This document shows positions 16,830 to 27,430 of a stretch of DNA of 64,000 bases, piece by piece (within the stretch, counting starts at the first letter, position 1; every line of letters begins with the position of its first letter). This DNA is from Clostridium sp. MSJ-8 (GTDB taxonomy: Bacteria; Bacillota; Clostridia; Clostridiales; Clostridiaceae): contig NZ_JAHLQH010000029.1 in assembly GCF_018918325.1 (NCBI RefSeq), positions 1 through 64,000 on the forward strand. Direction: 5' to 3'. The position numbers and the translations under genes were made by a program. Below the pieces are notes generated by a model. That model saw nothing but the letters and a program-made list of their open reading frames with translations. It was not told the origin of the DNA and did not search any database.

Positions 16830-16856
16830 GATATAATTTAAACTATATGTTATACT
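16828..16856 (+). promoter_or_regulatory. Sigma-A promoter of lexA
   Basis: TTGATA (16828-16833), a 17-nt spacer and TATACT (16851-16856), 22 nt before the start codon. SD AAGAGGTG follows. Confidence 0.7.
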
Positions 16857-16878
16857 TTTAAAAAAGAGGTGTATTATT

Positions 16879-17481
16879 ATGATAAGTAACGACAAACAAA
16901 CTGAGATTTACGAATTTTTGAAGACTTACACTGAGAATAAAGGTTATCCACCTTCAGTAAGAGAAATATGTGAAGCTGTTAATCTAAAATCAACATCAAC
17001 AGTTCATGGTCATTTGAAGAGATTAGAAAAGAAAGGTCTTATTAAGAGAGATCCTACTAAACCTAGAGCATTAGAAATACCAGAACTAAACGTATCTAAA
17101 AAGGAAATGATTAATATTCCTATAGTTGGTAAAGTAACTGCTGGTTTACCAATATTAGCTACTGAAAACATAGAAGATACTTTTCCTATACCACTAGATC
17201 ATATTAAACATAATAGAGAACTTTTTATGTTACGAGTATCAGGAGAAAGTATGATTAATATCGGTATTAACGATGGAGATCTTGCTATCATTGAGCAATC
17301 AGATTCTGCTAGTAACAATGATATAGTTGTAGCACTTATTGATAATGAAGCAACCATTAAAAGATTCTTTAAAGAAAAAGATCACATTAGACTTCAACCA
17401 GAAAATGATACTATGGACCCTATAATAGTTCCTGATTGTAGCATTCTAGGCAAACTAGTAGGTCTATATAGACAATATTAA
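16879..17481 (+). CDS. lexA: SOS-response repressor LexA
   Basis: This 200-aa protein has an N-terminal winged helix (residues 1-65; [19 protein letters not shown] is the recognition region) and a C-terminal S24 peptidase domain. The self-cleavage bond is Ala88-Gly89 in VTAGLP. Ser124 (SGESM) and Lys161 (ATIKRF) are the catalytic dyad. RecA filaments on single-stranded DNA trigger self-cleavage and derepress repair genes. The SOS box at 16818 indicates autorepression. The gene ends at a strong bidirectional terminator. Confidence 0.96.
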   Translation: MISNDKQTEIYEFLKTYTENKGYPPSVREICEAVNLKSTSTVHGHLKRLEKKGLIKRDPTKPRALEIPELNVSKKEMINIPIVGKVTAGLPILATENIEDTFPIPLDHIKHNRELFMLRVSGESMINIGINDGDLAIIEQSDSASNNDIVVALIDNEATIKRFFKEKDHIRLQPENDTMDPIIVPDCSILGKLVGLYRQY

Positions 17482-17542
17482 AAAAAACAATGTTATTTCT
17501 CTTTTAGGCTTGTACCTATTTTGCAAATAACATTGTTTTTTT
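17481..17542. terminator. Bidirectional terminator between lexA and the kinase gene
   Basis: An A7 run and ACAATGTTATTT are complementary to AAATAACATTGT and a T7 run: 18 paired bases around a 26-nt loop. Each strand ends in T7. Confidence 0.9.
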
Positions 17543-17545
17543 ACA

Positions 17546-18133
17546 TTAGCTGTTTATTAACTTCTCACTTATTTCTTTTAATGAAGCATTAAATTCTTCT
17601 TCAGATGAGTTATGGAATAATAATAATCCTAAATCATCTTCTGGATCCATAATTGTATCAGGAATGTCAAAATTACATGATGCAATATATTCATCCCAAT
17701 TATCTAACTTCCACTTATCTCTATCAGATGCTCTTTCAATCATTCTTTGGTGACATACTTCTTTATCAGTAATAACCCAAACAATTACTAGTTTAGCATC
17801 TCTTTCTTTTAATACTTCTTTTAAATGATCAATATATGCCTTGTCTCTAATCTCTCTAGTAAAAGGAGCATTAATCAGTACATTATCATTATATTCTAGA
17901 GCTTCCATAGCTAAATCTAAAACTACTTCGTATTCTTCATTTCTTATATATTCTTCAAAGAAATCAGAACTACGGTTATACTCTTGATTAGCCACTTTGA
18001 ATATTTGTTTACTTAATGGTATAAGAGTATCCTTATCTAAATATACTAATCCATGCATTGCTTTTGCTAATTGTTTAGAAATATAAGTCTTTCCACATGC
18101 TGGTGGTGAAGTTACTAATATTAATTTCTTCAT
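17546..18133 (-). CDS. P-loop ATPase/kinase of the AAA_33 (zeta-toxin-like kinase) class
   Basis: This 195-aa soluble protein has Walker A SPPACGKTY at residues 9-17, followed by DKDTLIPLS (the Asp of the phosphate-acceptor region) and a lid-type segment near 120-135 with HQRMIERASDRDKW. It resembles small kinases annotated as AAA family ATPase or shikimate/gluconate-kinase-like; the substrate is unknown. No antitoxin gene is adjacent, so a zeta-type toxin role is unlikely. SD AGGAGG precedes ATG 18133. Confidence 0.75.
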   Translation of the reverse strand: MKKLILVTSPPACGKTYISKQLAKAMHGLVYLDKDTLIPLSKQIFKVANQEYNRSSDFFEEYIRNEEYEVVLDLAMEALEYNDNVLINAPFTREIRDKAYIDHLKEVLKERDAKLVIVWVITDKEVCHQRMIERASDRDKWKLDNWDEYIASCNFDIPDTIMDPEDDLGLLLFHNSSEEEFNASLKEISEKLINS

Positions 18134-18240
18134 GTGTTAAAGCCTCCTATAAAAAATTCCACTTTAAATTTTAACACATTATCTGATATTTTTACAGATA
18201 AAATATGATTATTTTTTTATTTTTTTTGAAAAACATCTCT

Positions 18241-19527
18241 TTATTTTACTTTTAATACATTGTTTAATGCAATAAGTATACCAATTTTAGCATGATCAAA
18301 TGTCAAACCACCTTGCATATATGCAATATATGGTGGTCTAATAGGTGCATCAGCTGATAATTCTATAGAAGAACCTTGAACAAAAGCTCCAGCTGCCATT
18401 ATTACTTCATCTTTATATCCTGGCATAGCCCAAGGCTCACATTCCACAAAAGAATCTATAGGTGAACCATATTGAATACCCTTACAAAATGCAATGACTT
18501 TCTTAGGATCTTCAAATTTGATAGCTTGAATTATGTCACTTCTTCTATCATTATATTTAGGTAAAACATTAAATCCTGCAAGTTCCATTATTCTAGCACA
18601 AAATACTGCACCTTTAACAGCTTCCATAGCTACATTAGGTGCTAGGAATAATCCTTGATAGAAACTTCTCATAAGTCCAAATGTAGCTCCACATTCTCCT
18701 CCTATTCCAGGAACAGTTAATCTATAAGATGCTTGCTCTATAAGTTCTTTCTTACCAACTATATAACCACCAGCAAGTGCAATACCTCCACCAATATTCT
18801 TAATTAATGAACCTGCCATAAGGTCTGCTCCTACATCTGTTGGTTCAATAGTTTCTATAAACTCACCATAGCAGTTATCTATAAATACGTAAACATCTGG
18901 TCTTACTTCTTTTATAGCATCTATAGCTACCTTTAATTCATTTACTGAAAAAGCCTTTCTCCAACCATAACCTGTACTTCTTTGCATATGAACTATCTTT
19001 ATAGATTGATCTTTTAGAGCTTCTTTAACTCTGTTTATATCTATTTTATTATCTTCTGTAAGAGCTATAATTTCATTATCCACTCCATATTCCTTAAGTG
19101 AACCTATATTATCATCAGCATCTATGCCTATTACATTAAGTAAGGTATCATAAGGTTTTCCTGATGCACATAATATTTTATCATGTGGTCTTAGATTTCC
19201 CATAAGTGCTGCACCTATTGCATGTGTACCATTAACAAAATGAGGACGTACTAATGCACTTTCAGTATTAAATATTCTAGCATACACTTTATCTAAGCTA
19301 TCTCTTCCTATATCGTCATAACCATATCCAGAACTATTAGTAAAATGGCTATCACTTATTCTTTCATCTTGAAAAGCTTTAAGAACTTTTATCTGATTAT
19401 ATTCTCTTATTTCATCATATATTTTGAATTCATCTTGAACATCAATAATTGCTCTATTATATAGATCTATAGTTTCATTTGTAAATCCATATGTATTTTT
19501 TAATAAAGATATTGTTGAATCTAACAT
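18241..19527 (-). CDS. Methionine gamma-lyase-like PLP enzyme (aluminium-resistance/YnbB family)
   Basis: This 428-aa fold-type I PLP enzyme of the family found beside hfq/miaA in many Firmicutes. SSGYGYDDIGRDSLDKVYA and RPHFVNGTHAIGAALMGNLRPHD near the N-terminus are typical, as are HMQRSTGYGWR and the PLP-lysine region AGSLIKNIGGGIA. Annotated members are called methionine gamma-lyase family or aluminium resistance protein; the physiological substrate is not settled. SD AATGGAGGC precedes ATG 19527. Its orientation matches hfq-mutS, but DUF805 on the other strand lies between. Confidence 0.88.
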   Translation of the reverse strand: MLDSTISLLKNTYGFTNETIDLYNRAIIDVQDEFKIYDEIREYNQIKVLKAFQDERISDSHFTNSSGYGYDDIGRDSLDKVYARIFNTESALVRPHFVNGTHAIGAALMGNLRPHDKILCASGKPYDTLLNVIGIDADDNIGSLKEYGVDNEIIALTEDNKIDINRVKEALKDQSIKIVHMQRSTGYGWRKAFSVNELKVAIDAIKEVRPDVYVFIDNCYGEFIETIEPTDVGADLMAGSLIKNIGGGIALAGGYIVGKKELIEQASYRLTVPGIGGECGATFGLMRSFYQGLFLAPNVAMEAVKGAVFCARIMELAGFNVLPKYNDRRSDIIQAIKFEDPKKVIAFCKGIQYGSPIDSFVECEPWAMPGYKDEVIMAAGAFVQGSSIELSADAPIRPPYIAYMQGGLTFDHAKIGILIALNNVLKVK

Positions 19528-19738
19528 TATTGTTTTGCCTCCATTTCATACTCTACCTTCAATAATAATGATATTTTTATAATATTTCAACAAAGAATTA
19601 TGAATTATAACAAAAAATATAAATTTTGTTGTAAAGTACGAAAGAAATCTATTATGTAAATATTGTATATTTGTATAATATAAGATATCATTATTTTAAA
19701 GATTATCTTTTCTAATGAATATAATTGAGGTGTAAAAA

Positions 19739-20188
19739 TTGAAAGAGTATTTAAATTTTTTTAAAAATACATTTAATATAAAAGATACTACTAGTAGGTC
19801 TGATTATTGGTTAGCAACTCTAGATAATATTATTGTGTTACTATTATTTATATATTTATCTGCAAAATATGATATATTTGCACTTGTACTTGTAGCATAT
19901 TTAATAATAACAATTATTCCTTTAATAACTCTAAATTGCAGAAGACTTAACGATTTGAATTTACCGAAACCATTAATTTTTGTAAATTTAACAGTTATAG
20001 GAATCATCTGTTATACAATAATTATGTTTTTACCTTCAAAAATTAAAAAAGAAGATGAAGCAAATAAAATATATTATGACTTTGATAATATTTCAAAAGA
20101 AAATACTTATATGAATTATGATATGTATAATCAAATACAAAATGATAATTCTTATACTTCAAAAGAGGATAGTAATTTTTTTGAATAA
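19739..20188 (+). CDS. DUF805-family membrane protein
   Basis: This 149-aa protein starts with TTG at 19739, chosen because GAGGTG lies 8 nt upstream. KNTFNIKDTTSRSDYWLA is the typical DUF805 opening, then three membrane helices (about 28-45, 47-63, 80-99) with the conserved CRRLNDLN loop. The cytoplasmic tail is acidic and Asn/Tyr-rich. The function of DUF805 is unknown. It is the only plus-strand gene in this stretch and ends in a terminator that overlaps its stop codon. Confidence 0.82.
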   Translation: MKEYLNFFKNTFNIKDTTSRSDYWLATLDNIIVLLLFIYLSAKYDIFALVLVAYLIITIIPLITLNCRRLNDLNLPKPLIFVNLTVIGIICYTIIMFLPSKIKKEDEANKIYYDFDNISKENTYMNYDMYNQIQNDNSYTSKEDSNFFE

Positions 20189-20205
20189 AAAATTACTATC
20201 CTCTT
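20163..20205. terminator. Bidirectional terminator between DUF805 gene and hfq
   Basis: AAGAGGATAGTAATTTTTT is complementary to AAAAAATTACTATCCTCTT, a 19-bp stem with a 5-nt loop; the DUF805 stop codon lies in the loop. Confidence 0.85.
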
Positions 20206-20231
20206 CTATTATTATTAGTAGTATATTAATA

Positions 20232-20462
20232 CTAATTCATATAACTATCTATATTTGATTCGTTTAAATTAACAGTTGTAATAGCATGTTTGTATATAAG
20301 TATATCTCTACCTTCACTATGTAATACTACAGTAAAAGGATCGAATCCTTTTACTAATCCATGTAATTGAAATCCATTAGTTAAATAAATAGTTACCTCT
20401 GCATTATTCTTACGCGAGTTGTTTAAAAATAAGTCTTGAAAATTATTATTGCCTTTCTTCAT
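20232..20462 (-). CDS. hfq: RNA chaperone Hfq
   Basis: ATG 20462 gives 76 aa and has GGAAGGA upstream; a start at 20480 would put the ATG within that SD. The Sm1 motif ([21 protein letters not shown]) and Sm2 (YKHAITTV) are present, so it should form the RNA-binding hexamer that pairs small RNAs with mRNAs. It lies 35 nt after miaA on the same strand, the conserved miaA-hfq order. Confidence 0.95.
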   Translation of the reverse strand: MKKGNNNFQDLFLNNSRKNNAEVTIYLTNGFQLHGLVKGFDPFTVVLHSEGRDILIYKHAITTVNLNESNIDSYMN

Positions 20463-20497
20463 AAAAATAAGTCCTTCCATATATAAAACTAATCAAT

Positions 20498-21424
20498 CTA
20501 GCATAAAATATCGGAAATAATTATATCTAATATCTCATCATCACTTAAAAGGTCTTTATCTAAAAACTTGCTACGTTTATCTCTCTTAAACCAAGTTATC
20601 TGTCTCTTAGCATAATTACGACTACCTTGTTTAATCATATCTATAGCTTTATCTAAAGATATCTTTCCTTCAAGATAATACAAAATCTCTTTATATCCGA
20701 TTCCTTGCATTGATTGCATATTAGAAGTATACCCCATATTCTTTAGTTTTATACATTCATCAAGTAACCCTCTATCCATCATAATATCCACACGCTTGTT
20801 AATTCTATCATATAATCTATCTCTGTTCATATTTAAAACATAATAATGCACATCATAATCTGATTCATACATGTCTTTACCAATATTGTAGGTACTAAAA
20901 GGCTTTCCTGTGAGTTTATATACTTCAAGAGCCCTTATTACACGTTTTCTATTGTTCATATGAATATTATTGTAGCTCTGAGAATCAATATCTTTTAGCA
21001 TATTATGAAGATACTCATTTCCCATTTCATCAGCTAATTTATTTAGTTCTTCTCTATATGATTCATCTTTATCTGTTTCTGAAAAATTCATATTACATGT
21101 AACAGAATCTATATATAACCCTGTTCCCCCTGCTATTATAGGAATTTTACCTTGTGATATAATATTATCTATTATTGGTTTTGCCATAGATTTATATTCA
21201 GATACAGAAAATCTTTCATCAGGTGTAACAACATCTATCATGTGATGAATAACTCCGTCCTTTTCCTCTTCGGTAACCTTAGCAGAACCTATGTCCATAT
21301 ATTTATATATTTGCATAGAATCAGCAGAGATTATCTCAGTATTTAATTTTTTTGCTATATTTATTGATAATTCAGTTTTACCAACAGCTGTTGGACCTGC
21401 TATTACTAATAGTTTTTTTTTCAT
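20498..21424 (-). CDS. miaA: tRNA dimethylallyltransferase
   Basis: This 308-aa enzyme transfers dimethylallyl from DMAPP to A37 of tRNAs that read UNN codons. It has the P-loop GPTAVGKTE (8-16), [26 protein letters not shown] and [11 protein letters not shown], all family hallmarks. It lies 40 nt downstream of mutL and upstream of hfq, in the conserved mutL-miaA-hfq operon. Its product is the substrate of MiaB, encoded at 42718-44085. Confidence 0.96.
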   Translation of the reverse strand: MKKKLLVIAGPTAVGKTELSINIAKKLNTEIISADSMQIYKYMDIGSAKVTEEEKDGVIHHMIDVVTPDERFSVSEYKSMAKPIIDNIISQGKIPIIAGGTGLYIDSVTCNMNFSETDKDESYREELNKLADEMGNEYLHNMLKDIDSQSYNNIHMNNRKRVIRALEVYKLTGKPFSTYNIGKDMYESDYDVHYYVLNMNRDRLYDRINKRVDIMMDRGLLDECIKLKNMGYTSNMQSMQGIGYKEILYYLEGKISLDKAIDMIKQGSRNYAKRQITWFKRDKRSKFLDKDLLSDDEILDIIISDILC

Positions 21425-21464
21425 AAATATCCTTTCTTATAGTATTAGATTCATCCTAATACCT

Positions 21465-23369
21465 TTATACAATTCTTCTAAACATTTTTTCTATTTCATA
21501 GTTGGTTAATTTTATTATAGTTGGTCTGCCATGAGGACAATGAAAAGGATCATTTATATACCTTAAATCTTCTATAAGCTTAACCATTTCCATATTAGAT
21601 AATTCATTATTAGCCTTAATTGCTGCTTTACAAGCCATGGTAGCTATTGCATTGTATTTTACATCTGTTGTTTTACCTGATCCTAAGTTCTTCAAGTTAT
21701 CTATTATGTCCAAGAACAATGGTTTAGGATTTAATTTCCCAACAAAATAAGGTACTTCTTTTAGGACAATACTATTTCCTCCAAAGTCTTCTGCTATAAA
21801 ACCTGCTTTTGTAAATACCTCTTTGTTTTCAACAAAGATACAATAATCATCTATTCCAAGTTCAATAATTGCTGGCAATAAAAGTGGCTGAACAACAATA
21901 TCATCATTTTCAATTTGATTTAGATATTTTTCAAATAAAATTTTTTCATGAGCTGCATGCTGGTCTATCATATACAAAACTTCATCATATTCACCTATAA
22001 TATATGTTTTATTAAATTGTCCAATAATTTTTATAGGAGGAAATTTCGCAACTTTTCCCTCTACTTCTGTATTACTTTTCATCTCATTTTTTAAATTTTC
22101 TTCTCTAACTATATCTTTATCTCTTTCATCTACATAATCATTTATAGTGTCATTTTTAGATACATTTTCGTGTCCTTCTTGTAAAATACTTGTATGTGCA
22201 TCCTTTAGCAATATATCTTTATGTTCACTATGTAAATCTAACGGAATAGCTACTGATACTTTTTCTTCTTGTGTCATTACAGAATCTATATCCATCTTTT
22301 CCATAACTGTGTTGATAGGTTCATTAATAACCTCATTAGAACCATTAGTATTATTTATATCAACATCAAAGCTATCAAACACTTCTTTTTTATATGCATC
22401 ATGAACAGTATGAAATACTTTACCAAATAATTCTCTATCATCATCAAATTTAATTTCTGCCTTTGTAGGATGTATATTTACATCAACAAATTCAGGATAT
22501 ACTTCTATAAACAAAACAAAAAAAGGGAACTTATTAACAGTGGCAAATGATTTAAAAGCATTTTCTACTGCAGCTACTATAGTTTTATGTTTAACATATC
22601 TACCATTTACAAAAATACTTTGATTGTTTCTTGATCCTCTTGCTATATTTTCTTTTCCTATATATCCATACAAAGTTATTTTATCTTCAGCACTTTCAAA
22701 ATATATAAGATTATCAGATATGTTTTTACCATATATAGTTCTTAATGTATCCTTTAAATTATTATTACCAAATGTATGTAGAACTTTCTTAGCACCATTA
22801 AATAATTTAAAGCTTATATTTTCATGAGATATTGCAATTCTATTTACAATATCATTTATCTTTGATGATTCACGTGCTACACTTTTTAAGAATTTTTTTC
22901 TAGCTGGTACATTAAAGAATAAATCTTTCACTTCTATTGTAGTACCTACATTGCATGCACAATCTGTACATTCAATAATTTCCCCTGCTGATATAGACAA
23001 TGATTTACCATATTCCATGCCTTCTATCCTAGATTTTATTGTTAAATTAGATACAGCTGCAATAGAAGGAAGAGCTTCTCCTCTAAATCCTAAAGTATGT
23101 ATACTATATATATCTTCTGAAGATTTTATTTTAGAAGTTGCATGTGGTAAAAATGCAAGTTTTATATCATCTGGATGTATTCCATTACCATCATCCGTAA
23201 TTCTAATTAATGACGTTCCACCCTCTTCTATTTCAACTATTATATTCTTCGACTTAGCATCTATACTATTCTCTATTAATTCCTTCACTACAGAAGAAGG
23301 GCCTTCTACTACTTCACCTGCCGCAATCTTATTTGATGTATTTTCATCTAATAAATTTATTCTATTCAT
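21465..23369 (-). CDS. mutL: DNA mismatch repair protein MutL
   Basis: This 634-aa protein has an N-terminal GHKL ATPase (NKIAAGEVVEGPSSVVKELIEN, DDGNGI, ATSKI, GFRGEALPSIAAV), a transducer domain with NGRYVKHK, an acidic Asn/Asp-rich linker (about 335-440), and a C-terminal dimerisation/endonuclease domain. The DQHAAHEKILFEKYL segment is the DQHA(X)2E(X)4E endonuclease motif, so this is a nicking-type MutL, as in organisms without MutH. CPHGRPT near the end completes the metal site. It acts with MutS. Confidence 0.96.
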   Translation of the reverse strand: MNRINLLDENTSNKIAAGEVVEGPSSVVKELIENSIDAKSKNIIVEIEEGGTSLIRITDDGNGIHPDDIKLAFLPHATSKIKSSEDIYSIHTLGFRGEALPSIAAVSNLTIKSRIEGMEYGKSLSISAGEIIECTDCACNVGTTIEVKDLFFNVPARKKFLKSVARESSKINDIVNRIAISHENISFKLFNGAKKVLHTFGNNNLKDTLRTIYGKNISDNLIYFESAEDKITLYGYIGKENIARGSRNNQSIFVNGRYVKHKTIVAAVENAFKSFATVNKFPFFVLFIEVYPEFVDVNIHPTKAEIKFDDDRELFGKVFHTVHDAYKKEVFDSFDVDINNTNGSNEVINEPINTVMEKMDIDSVMTQEEKVSVAIPLDLHSEHKDILLKDAHTSILQEGHENVSKNDTINDYVDERDKDIVREENLKNEMKSNTEVEGKVAKFPPIKIIGQFNKTYIIGEYDEVLYMIDQHAAHEKILFEKYLNQIENDDIVVQPLLLPAIIELGIDDYCIFVENKEVFTKAGFIAEDFGGNSIVLKEVPYFVGKLNPKPLFLDIIDNLKNLGSGKTTDVKYNAIATMACKAAIKANNELSNMEMVKLIEDLRYINDPFHCPHGRPTIIKLTNYEIEKMFRRIV

Positions 23370-23460
23370 ATAGAGATACCCACCTCCATCTTTTATAATT
23401 ACGTGTTTTTATTATACAATAATTTATTATAATGATGCAAAACGTATAAAATTAAAATAA

Positions 23461-23502
23461 ATAATACTCAGATAATTATATATTTAATTACCTAAGTATT
23501 AT
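23461..23502 (-). terminator. Hairpin between the Nudix gene and mutL
   Basis: ATAATACT (23461-23468) pairs with AGTATTAT (23495-23502), extended by imperfect CAG/CTA. The minus strand continues T-rich. It may separate mutS-Nudix from mutL-miaA-hfq transcription. Confidence 0.55.
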
Positions 23503-23513
23503 AATAATCAATG

Positions 23514-24020
23514 TTAACTCATTATACCTTTTTTACATACTATTTTTTTATCATCATATAAAACCATATGCTCAGGCTCTACTGGAAGTATTCCTAATCT
23601 ACCTCCAAATAAATCTGGCTTTATATTAAGCTCTTCCATCTTTTCGGTGTCATACCACTTATATGATAAATCATCAGAACCTAAAAGAAGTACTTCATCA
23701 TCAGTTACCTTTATTTCATTTCTAGTATCAACCATCATATGAACAAATATATATTCGTGAACTCTTTTATCTGAAGAATTATAGAAATTCTCTATAATAT
23801 ACATAAGTCTATTAGCTTTTACATTTGCTCCTATTTTTTCTTTAAATGCTCTAATAACAGAATCTTGGGATTGCTCATCAAAATTAACATCTCCACTTAA
23901 AAATGTTAAATAATCTGTTCCTTTTTTATTTACAAGTAATATTTTTTTATTTTTAATTACTATTCCACATGCTTTTACACTAAAAACTTCGTTTTTACTA
24001 ACATTATGATTAATACTCAT
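23514..24020 (-). CDS. Nudix-fold protein with degenerate catalytic box
   Basis: This 168-aa protein spans a Nudix fold, with the box at residues 43-65: Gly43, Glu49 and Arg57 fit GX5EX7R, but the next residue is Ala58 instead of Glu, and the EE pair is Glu61-Lys62. Two of the metal-binding glutamates are therefore missing, so pyrophosphohydrolase activity is doubtful. It begins 18 nt after the mutS stop and is probably cotranscribed. It may have become a binding or regulatory protein; I do not know the ligand. Confidence 0.75.
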   Translation of the reverse strand: MSINHNVSKNEVFSVKACGIVIKNKKILLVNKKGTDYLTFLSGDVNFDEQSQDSVIRAFKEKIGANVKANRLMYIIENFYNSSDKRVHEYIFVHMMVDTRNEIKVTDDEVLLLGSDDLSYKWYDTEKMEELNIKPDLFGGRLGILPVEPEHMVLYDDKKIVCKKGIMS

Positions 24021-24038
24021 AATAAAAGCCCCCTTCTT

Positions 24039-26699
24039 TTATTTAAACTCTTTTGCCTTTTTAACTAAAGAATATAATGTATTCATTGCTTCCATAGGAT
24101 TCATGTTCAATATATCATAAGAAGCTATTTCTTCAATTAAATTTTCTTTTTCTACCGCTGCAAAATCAAGCTGCATATTATCATTTTCTTTTGCAGGAAC
24201 TTCTTTTATTACTTCCTTAATAACAGGCACTTCTTTAATAACCTCTTTTACAACTTCTTTTACCTTTGTATTATTTTCTGCCACAGCAATTTCAACTTTA
24301 TTACTTTCAAGATCTTCTAATATTTCTTTTGCTCTTTTAATAACATCATCTGGAATTCCTGCTAGCTTTGCAACTTCTATACCATATGACTGATCAGCTC
24401 CACCTTCTATTATCTTTCTTAAGAAAATAACATTATCTTCGATTTCTTTTACAGCAACAGAATAATTCTTAACTCCATCTATTGTTCCTTCTAACTTGGT
24501 TAATTCATGATAATGTGTTGCAAATAACGTCTTGCATTTTAAATTATTACTATTACATATATGTTCTATTACAGCCCACGCAATACTTAACCCATCATAT
24601 GTAGATGTACCTCTACCAACTTCATCTAATAAAACTAAACTTTTAGGAGTTGCATTTTTTAATATATTAGATACCTCCCACATTTCTACCATGAATGTTG
24701 ATTTCCCTCCTGCAAGGTCATCTGATGCTCCTATTCTAGTAAATATCTTATCGCATATAGATATATTAGCAGATTTACATGGAACAAAAGATCCCATTTG
24801 AGCCATAAGAGTGATAAGTGCTACTTGCCTCATAAATGTTGATTTTCCTGCCATGTTAGGTCCTGTAATTATAAGTAGTTCATTAGTTGTTGTATTAAGA
24901 TAAGTATCATTAGCAACAAATTCCCCCTTATTTATAACCTTCTCTACAACAGGGTGTCTACCTTCTTTTATATCAATTATGCCTTCATCATTAATAGTTG
25001 GCTTAACATAATCATTTTCTAAAGCTACTAACGCTAATGTAGAAAATGCATCTAAATTTCCAATTATTCTAGCACTTTTCTTAAGTCTAGTTATTTCACG
25101 TTCTACCTTATTTCTTACATCAACAAATAAATCATATTCTAAGCTTATAAGTTTTTCTTCCGAGCCTAAAATCTTTTCTTCAACTTCTTTAAGTTCTGGA
25201 GTAATGAATCTCTCTGCATTAGATAAAGTTTGTTTACGTATATATCTTCCTTCTGGAATCATAGAATAATTAGCCTTTGTTATCTCTATATAATAACCAA
25301 ACACTTTATTATAACCAACCTTTAGAGATTTAATTCCCGTTTCTTCTCTCTCAGAACTTTCTAAAGCAGCTATCCACTCCTTACCATGTAATTTTGCTTG
25401 CCTTAATTCATCTATCTCTTCACTATAACCTTCCTTTATTATATTTCCTTCTTTTATAGATAAAGAAGGTTCATCAATTATAGCTTTATCTAGCAATTCA
25501 TATACATCACGTAATTCATCTAAATCCCTTTCACATTCAACAAGTAGCGAACTATTTACATTTTTTAATTCTTTTTTTATGTTAGGAATTTTCTCAAGAG
25601 ATGATTTAAGTGATATCATATCTTTTGCATTGACATTTGCACTAGATATTTTACCTACTATTCTCTCAATATCATATATATCTTTAAGAACTATTCTAAG
25701 ATCATCATTTAAAGAAATATTGTTAAATAACTCTTCAACTCCATCTAATCTCTTCTCTATCTCTTCTTTTATTATAAGTGGTTCATCTATTATTCTTCTA
25801 AGGGCTCTAGCTCCCATTGCTGTTGCTGTTTTATCTAATACCCACAACAAAGAACCTTTTTTTGTTTTTTCATGTATATTCATAGTTAATTCTAGATTCT
25901 TTCTAGAACTACCATCTATAGTCATAAAGTTAACAATATCATAACTCTCTAAGAAATTAATGTTTGTCAAACTAATCTTTTGTGTTTCAAATATGTATTT
26001 AAGCAAAACTCTACATGCCATATTAGCACTTTCATCTAAATCAGATACTTCAACTTCAGAAAATTGTCTAATAAGTTCATTATTAGATACATTAAATTCA
26101 TGTAAATTTCTTTTAGTTATAAGTGCATAAGTAGCATTTACTATCTCATCTAAAAGTTCTTCACTGATACTATTATCAACTATTATTTCTTTAGGAGCTA
26201 TTTTGGTAAGTTCATCTAACAATGTAGCTTTTAAATTGTTAAATGAAGTAACTTTAAATTCCCCTGTACTTATATCTGTAGATGCAAGACCTATTCTATC
26301 TCCATCCTCATATATACATACTAAGTAAGTATTTAAATTATCTATTGTTGCATTATTATCTATATAGGTACCTGGAGTTATTATTTTAATAACATCTCGC
26401 TTAACTAATCCTTTAGCTGTTTGTGGATCTTCTACCTGCTCACATATTGCAACTTTATATCCCTTATGTACAAGTCTTTGAATGTAACTATTTGCTGCAT
26501 GAAAAGGAATGCCACACATAGGTGCTCTTTCTTCTAAGCCACAATCCTTACCAGTAAGAACTAACTCTAACTCTCTCGATATTTCCTTTGCATCATCAAA
26601 GAACATCTCATAGAAGTCACCTACTCTAAAAAATAATACACAATCATTATATTTATCTTTTATCTCTAAATATTGCCTCATCATTGGAGTCAATGCCAT
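24039..26699 (-). CDS. mutS: DNA mismatch recognition ATPase MutS
   Basis: This 886-aa protein starts [14 protein letters not shown] and has the mismatch-wedge Phe-x-Glu in [10 protein letters not shown] at about 24-33. Clamp and lever domains follow, then the ABC ATPase: Walker [10 protein letters not shown] near 613, STFMVEMWE, and Walker [15 protein letters not shown] linker around residues 808-840 is built from repeats of KEV, KEVI and KEVP, before a C-terminal tail with [19 protein letters not shown]. It recognises mismatches and loads MutL. SD TTGAGGTGA precedes ATG 26699. Confidence 0.96.
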   Translation of the reverse strand: MALTPMMRQYLEIKDKYNDCVLFFRVGDFYEMFFDDAKEISRELELVLTGKDCGLEERAPMCGIPFHAANSYIQRLVHKGYKVAICEQVEDPQTAKGLVKRDVIKIITPGTYIDNNATIDNLNTYLVCIYEDGDRIGLASTDISTGEFKVTSFNNLKATLLDELTKIAPKEIIVDNSISEELLDEIVNATYALITKRNLHEFNVSNNELIRQFSEVEVSDLDESANMACRVLLKYIFETQKISLTNINFLESYDIVNFMTIDGSSRKNLELTMNIHEKTKKGSLLWVLDKTATAMGARALRRIIDEPLIIKEEIEKRLDGVEELFNNISLNDDLRIVLKDIYDIERIVGKISSANVNAKDMISLKSSLEKIPNIKKELKNVNSSLLVECERDLDELRDVYELLDKAIIDEPSLSIKEGNIIKEGYSEEIDELRQAKLHGKEWIAALESSEREETGIKSLKVGYNKVFGYYIEITKANYSMIPEGRYIRKQTLSNAERFITPELKEVEEKILGSEEKLISLEYDLFVDVRNKVEREITRLKKSARIIGNLDAFSTLALVALENDYVKPTINDEGIIDIKEGRHPVVEKVINKGEFVANDTYLNTTTNELLIITGPNMAGKSTFMRQVALITLMAQMGSFVPCKSANISICDKIFTRIGASDDLAGGKSTFMVEMWEVSNILKNATPKSLVLLDEVGRGTSTYDGLSIAWAVIEHICNSNNLKCKTLFATHYHELTKLEGTIDGVKNYSVAVKEIEDNVIFLRKIIEGGADQSYGIEVAKLAGIPDDVIKRAKEILEDLESNKVEIAVAENNTKVKEVVKEVIKEVPVIKEVIKEVPAKENDNMQLDFAAVEKENLIEEIASYDILNMNPMEAMNTLYSLVKKAKEFK

Positions 26700-26817
26700 T
26701 ATATAATCACCTCAAAATTTTATAAATAATAAAAGCATACTTAATTTAAGCATACTTCTAATATATTATATCTTAAATCAACTAAAAAAAACAAAAAACT
26801 TTTATATTTTAAATATG

Positions 26818-27390
26818 TTATTTTCTTATTAAGTCAATTATCCAAGAAGCTTCTGGAATATCCTCTTCTTCATTTAATATAATATTCTCAAGTATTCCTC
26901 TAAGTGCTGACATTAATGTAATTGCTAACAAATGCGAATTTCCTTCCTTTATTTCACCTTTTTCTTGTCCTGCTTCAATTATTGATATAATATTTTCTAA
27001 AAAATCTTTATTATTAAGTTTATCCTTCATTTCCTCTGGAACATCTAAACTAACTCTGCTTCTCTCTATTAATAGATACATATTACTTGCAACTTTATTG
27101 TTTCTAGTTAAATCAAGATAATCTTGAACAACTTTAGTTAATATCTCTAATGGATCATCAAGTGAATTATTGATTTTTACTCTTGAAGTATTTATCCCCA
27201 TATTAATAAGTTCGTTAAATAAAACTTCTTTTGATTCAAAATAGTGAAACATTAACCCCATACTCATATTAGCTTCTTTTGCAATATCAGATATCTTACA
27301 ATTACTATATCCTTTTCTTATAAATAAATCTAAGGATATTCTTAATATCTCTGCTTTTCTTTGCTTCTTTTTTTGCTCTCTTATTCCCAT
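26818..27390 (-). CDS. TetR-family transcriptional regulator
   Basis: I start at ATG 27390 (190 aa): GGAG lies upstream, and the preceding open frame has no TetR homology. The N-terminal helix-turn-helix is near residues 23-52 (CKISDIAKEANMSMGLMFHYFESKEVLF). The C-terminal ligand domain lacks features that tell the inducer. A palindrome at 27411-27426 just past the promoter suggests autorepression. The IS1595-like element ends about 40 nt upstream of the promoter, so any earlier upstream neighbour has been separated. Confidence 0.85.
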   Translation of the reverse strand: MGIREQKKKQRKAEILRISLDLFIRKGYSNCKISDIAKEANMSMGLMFHYFESKEVLFNELINMGINTSRVKINNSLDDPLEILTKVVQDYLDLTRNNKVASNMYLLIERSRVSLDVPEEMKDKLNNKDFLENIISIIEAGQEKGEIKEGNSHLLAITLMSALRGILENIILNEEEDIPEASWIIDLIRK

Positions 27391-27410
27391 TTTCGTTAAA
27401 TCTCCATTCA

Positions 27411-27426
27411 TTGAACGTATATTCAA
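27411..27426 (-). promoter_or_regulatory. Palindromic operator of the TetR gene
   Basis: TTGAACGTATATTCAA contains TTGAA and TTCAA arms around six bases. It lies directly downstream of the -10, the usual place for TetR autorepression. Confidence 0.5.
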
Positions 27427-27430
27427 CATA

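Noticed and set aside
17546..18133. P-loop kinase considered as a zeta-type toxin
   Set aside because: No epsilon-like antitoxin is adjacent and the neighbourhood is housekeeping.
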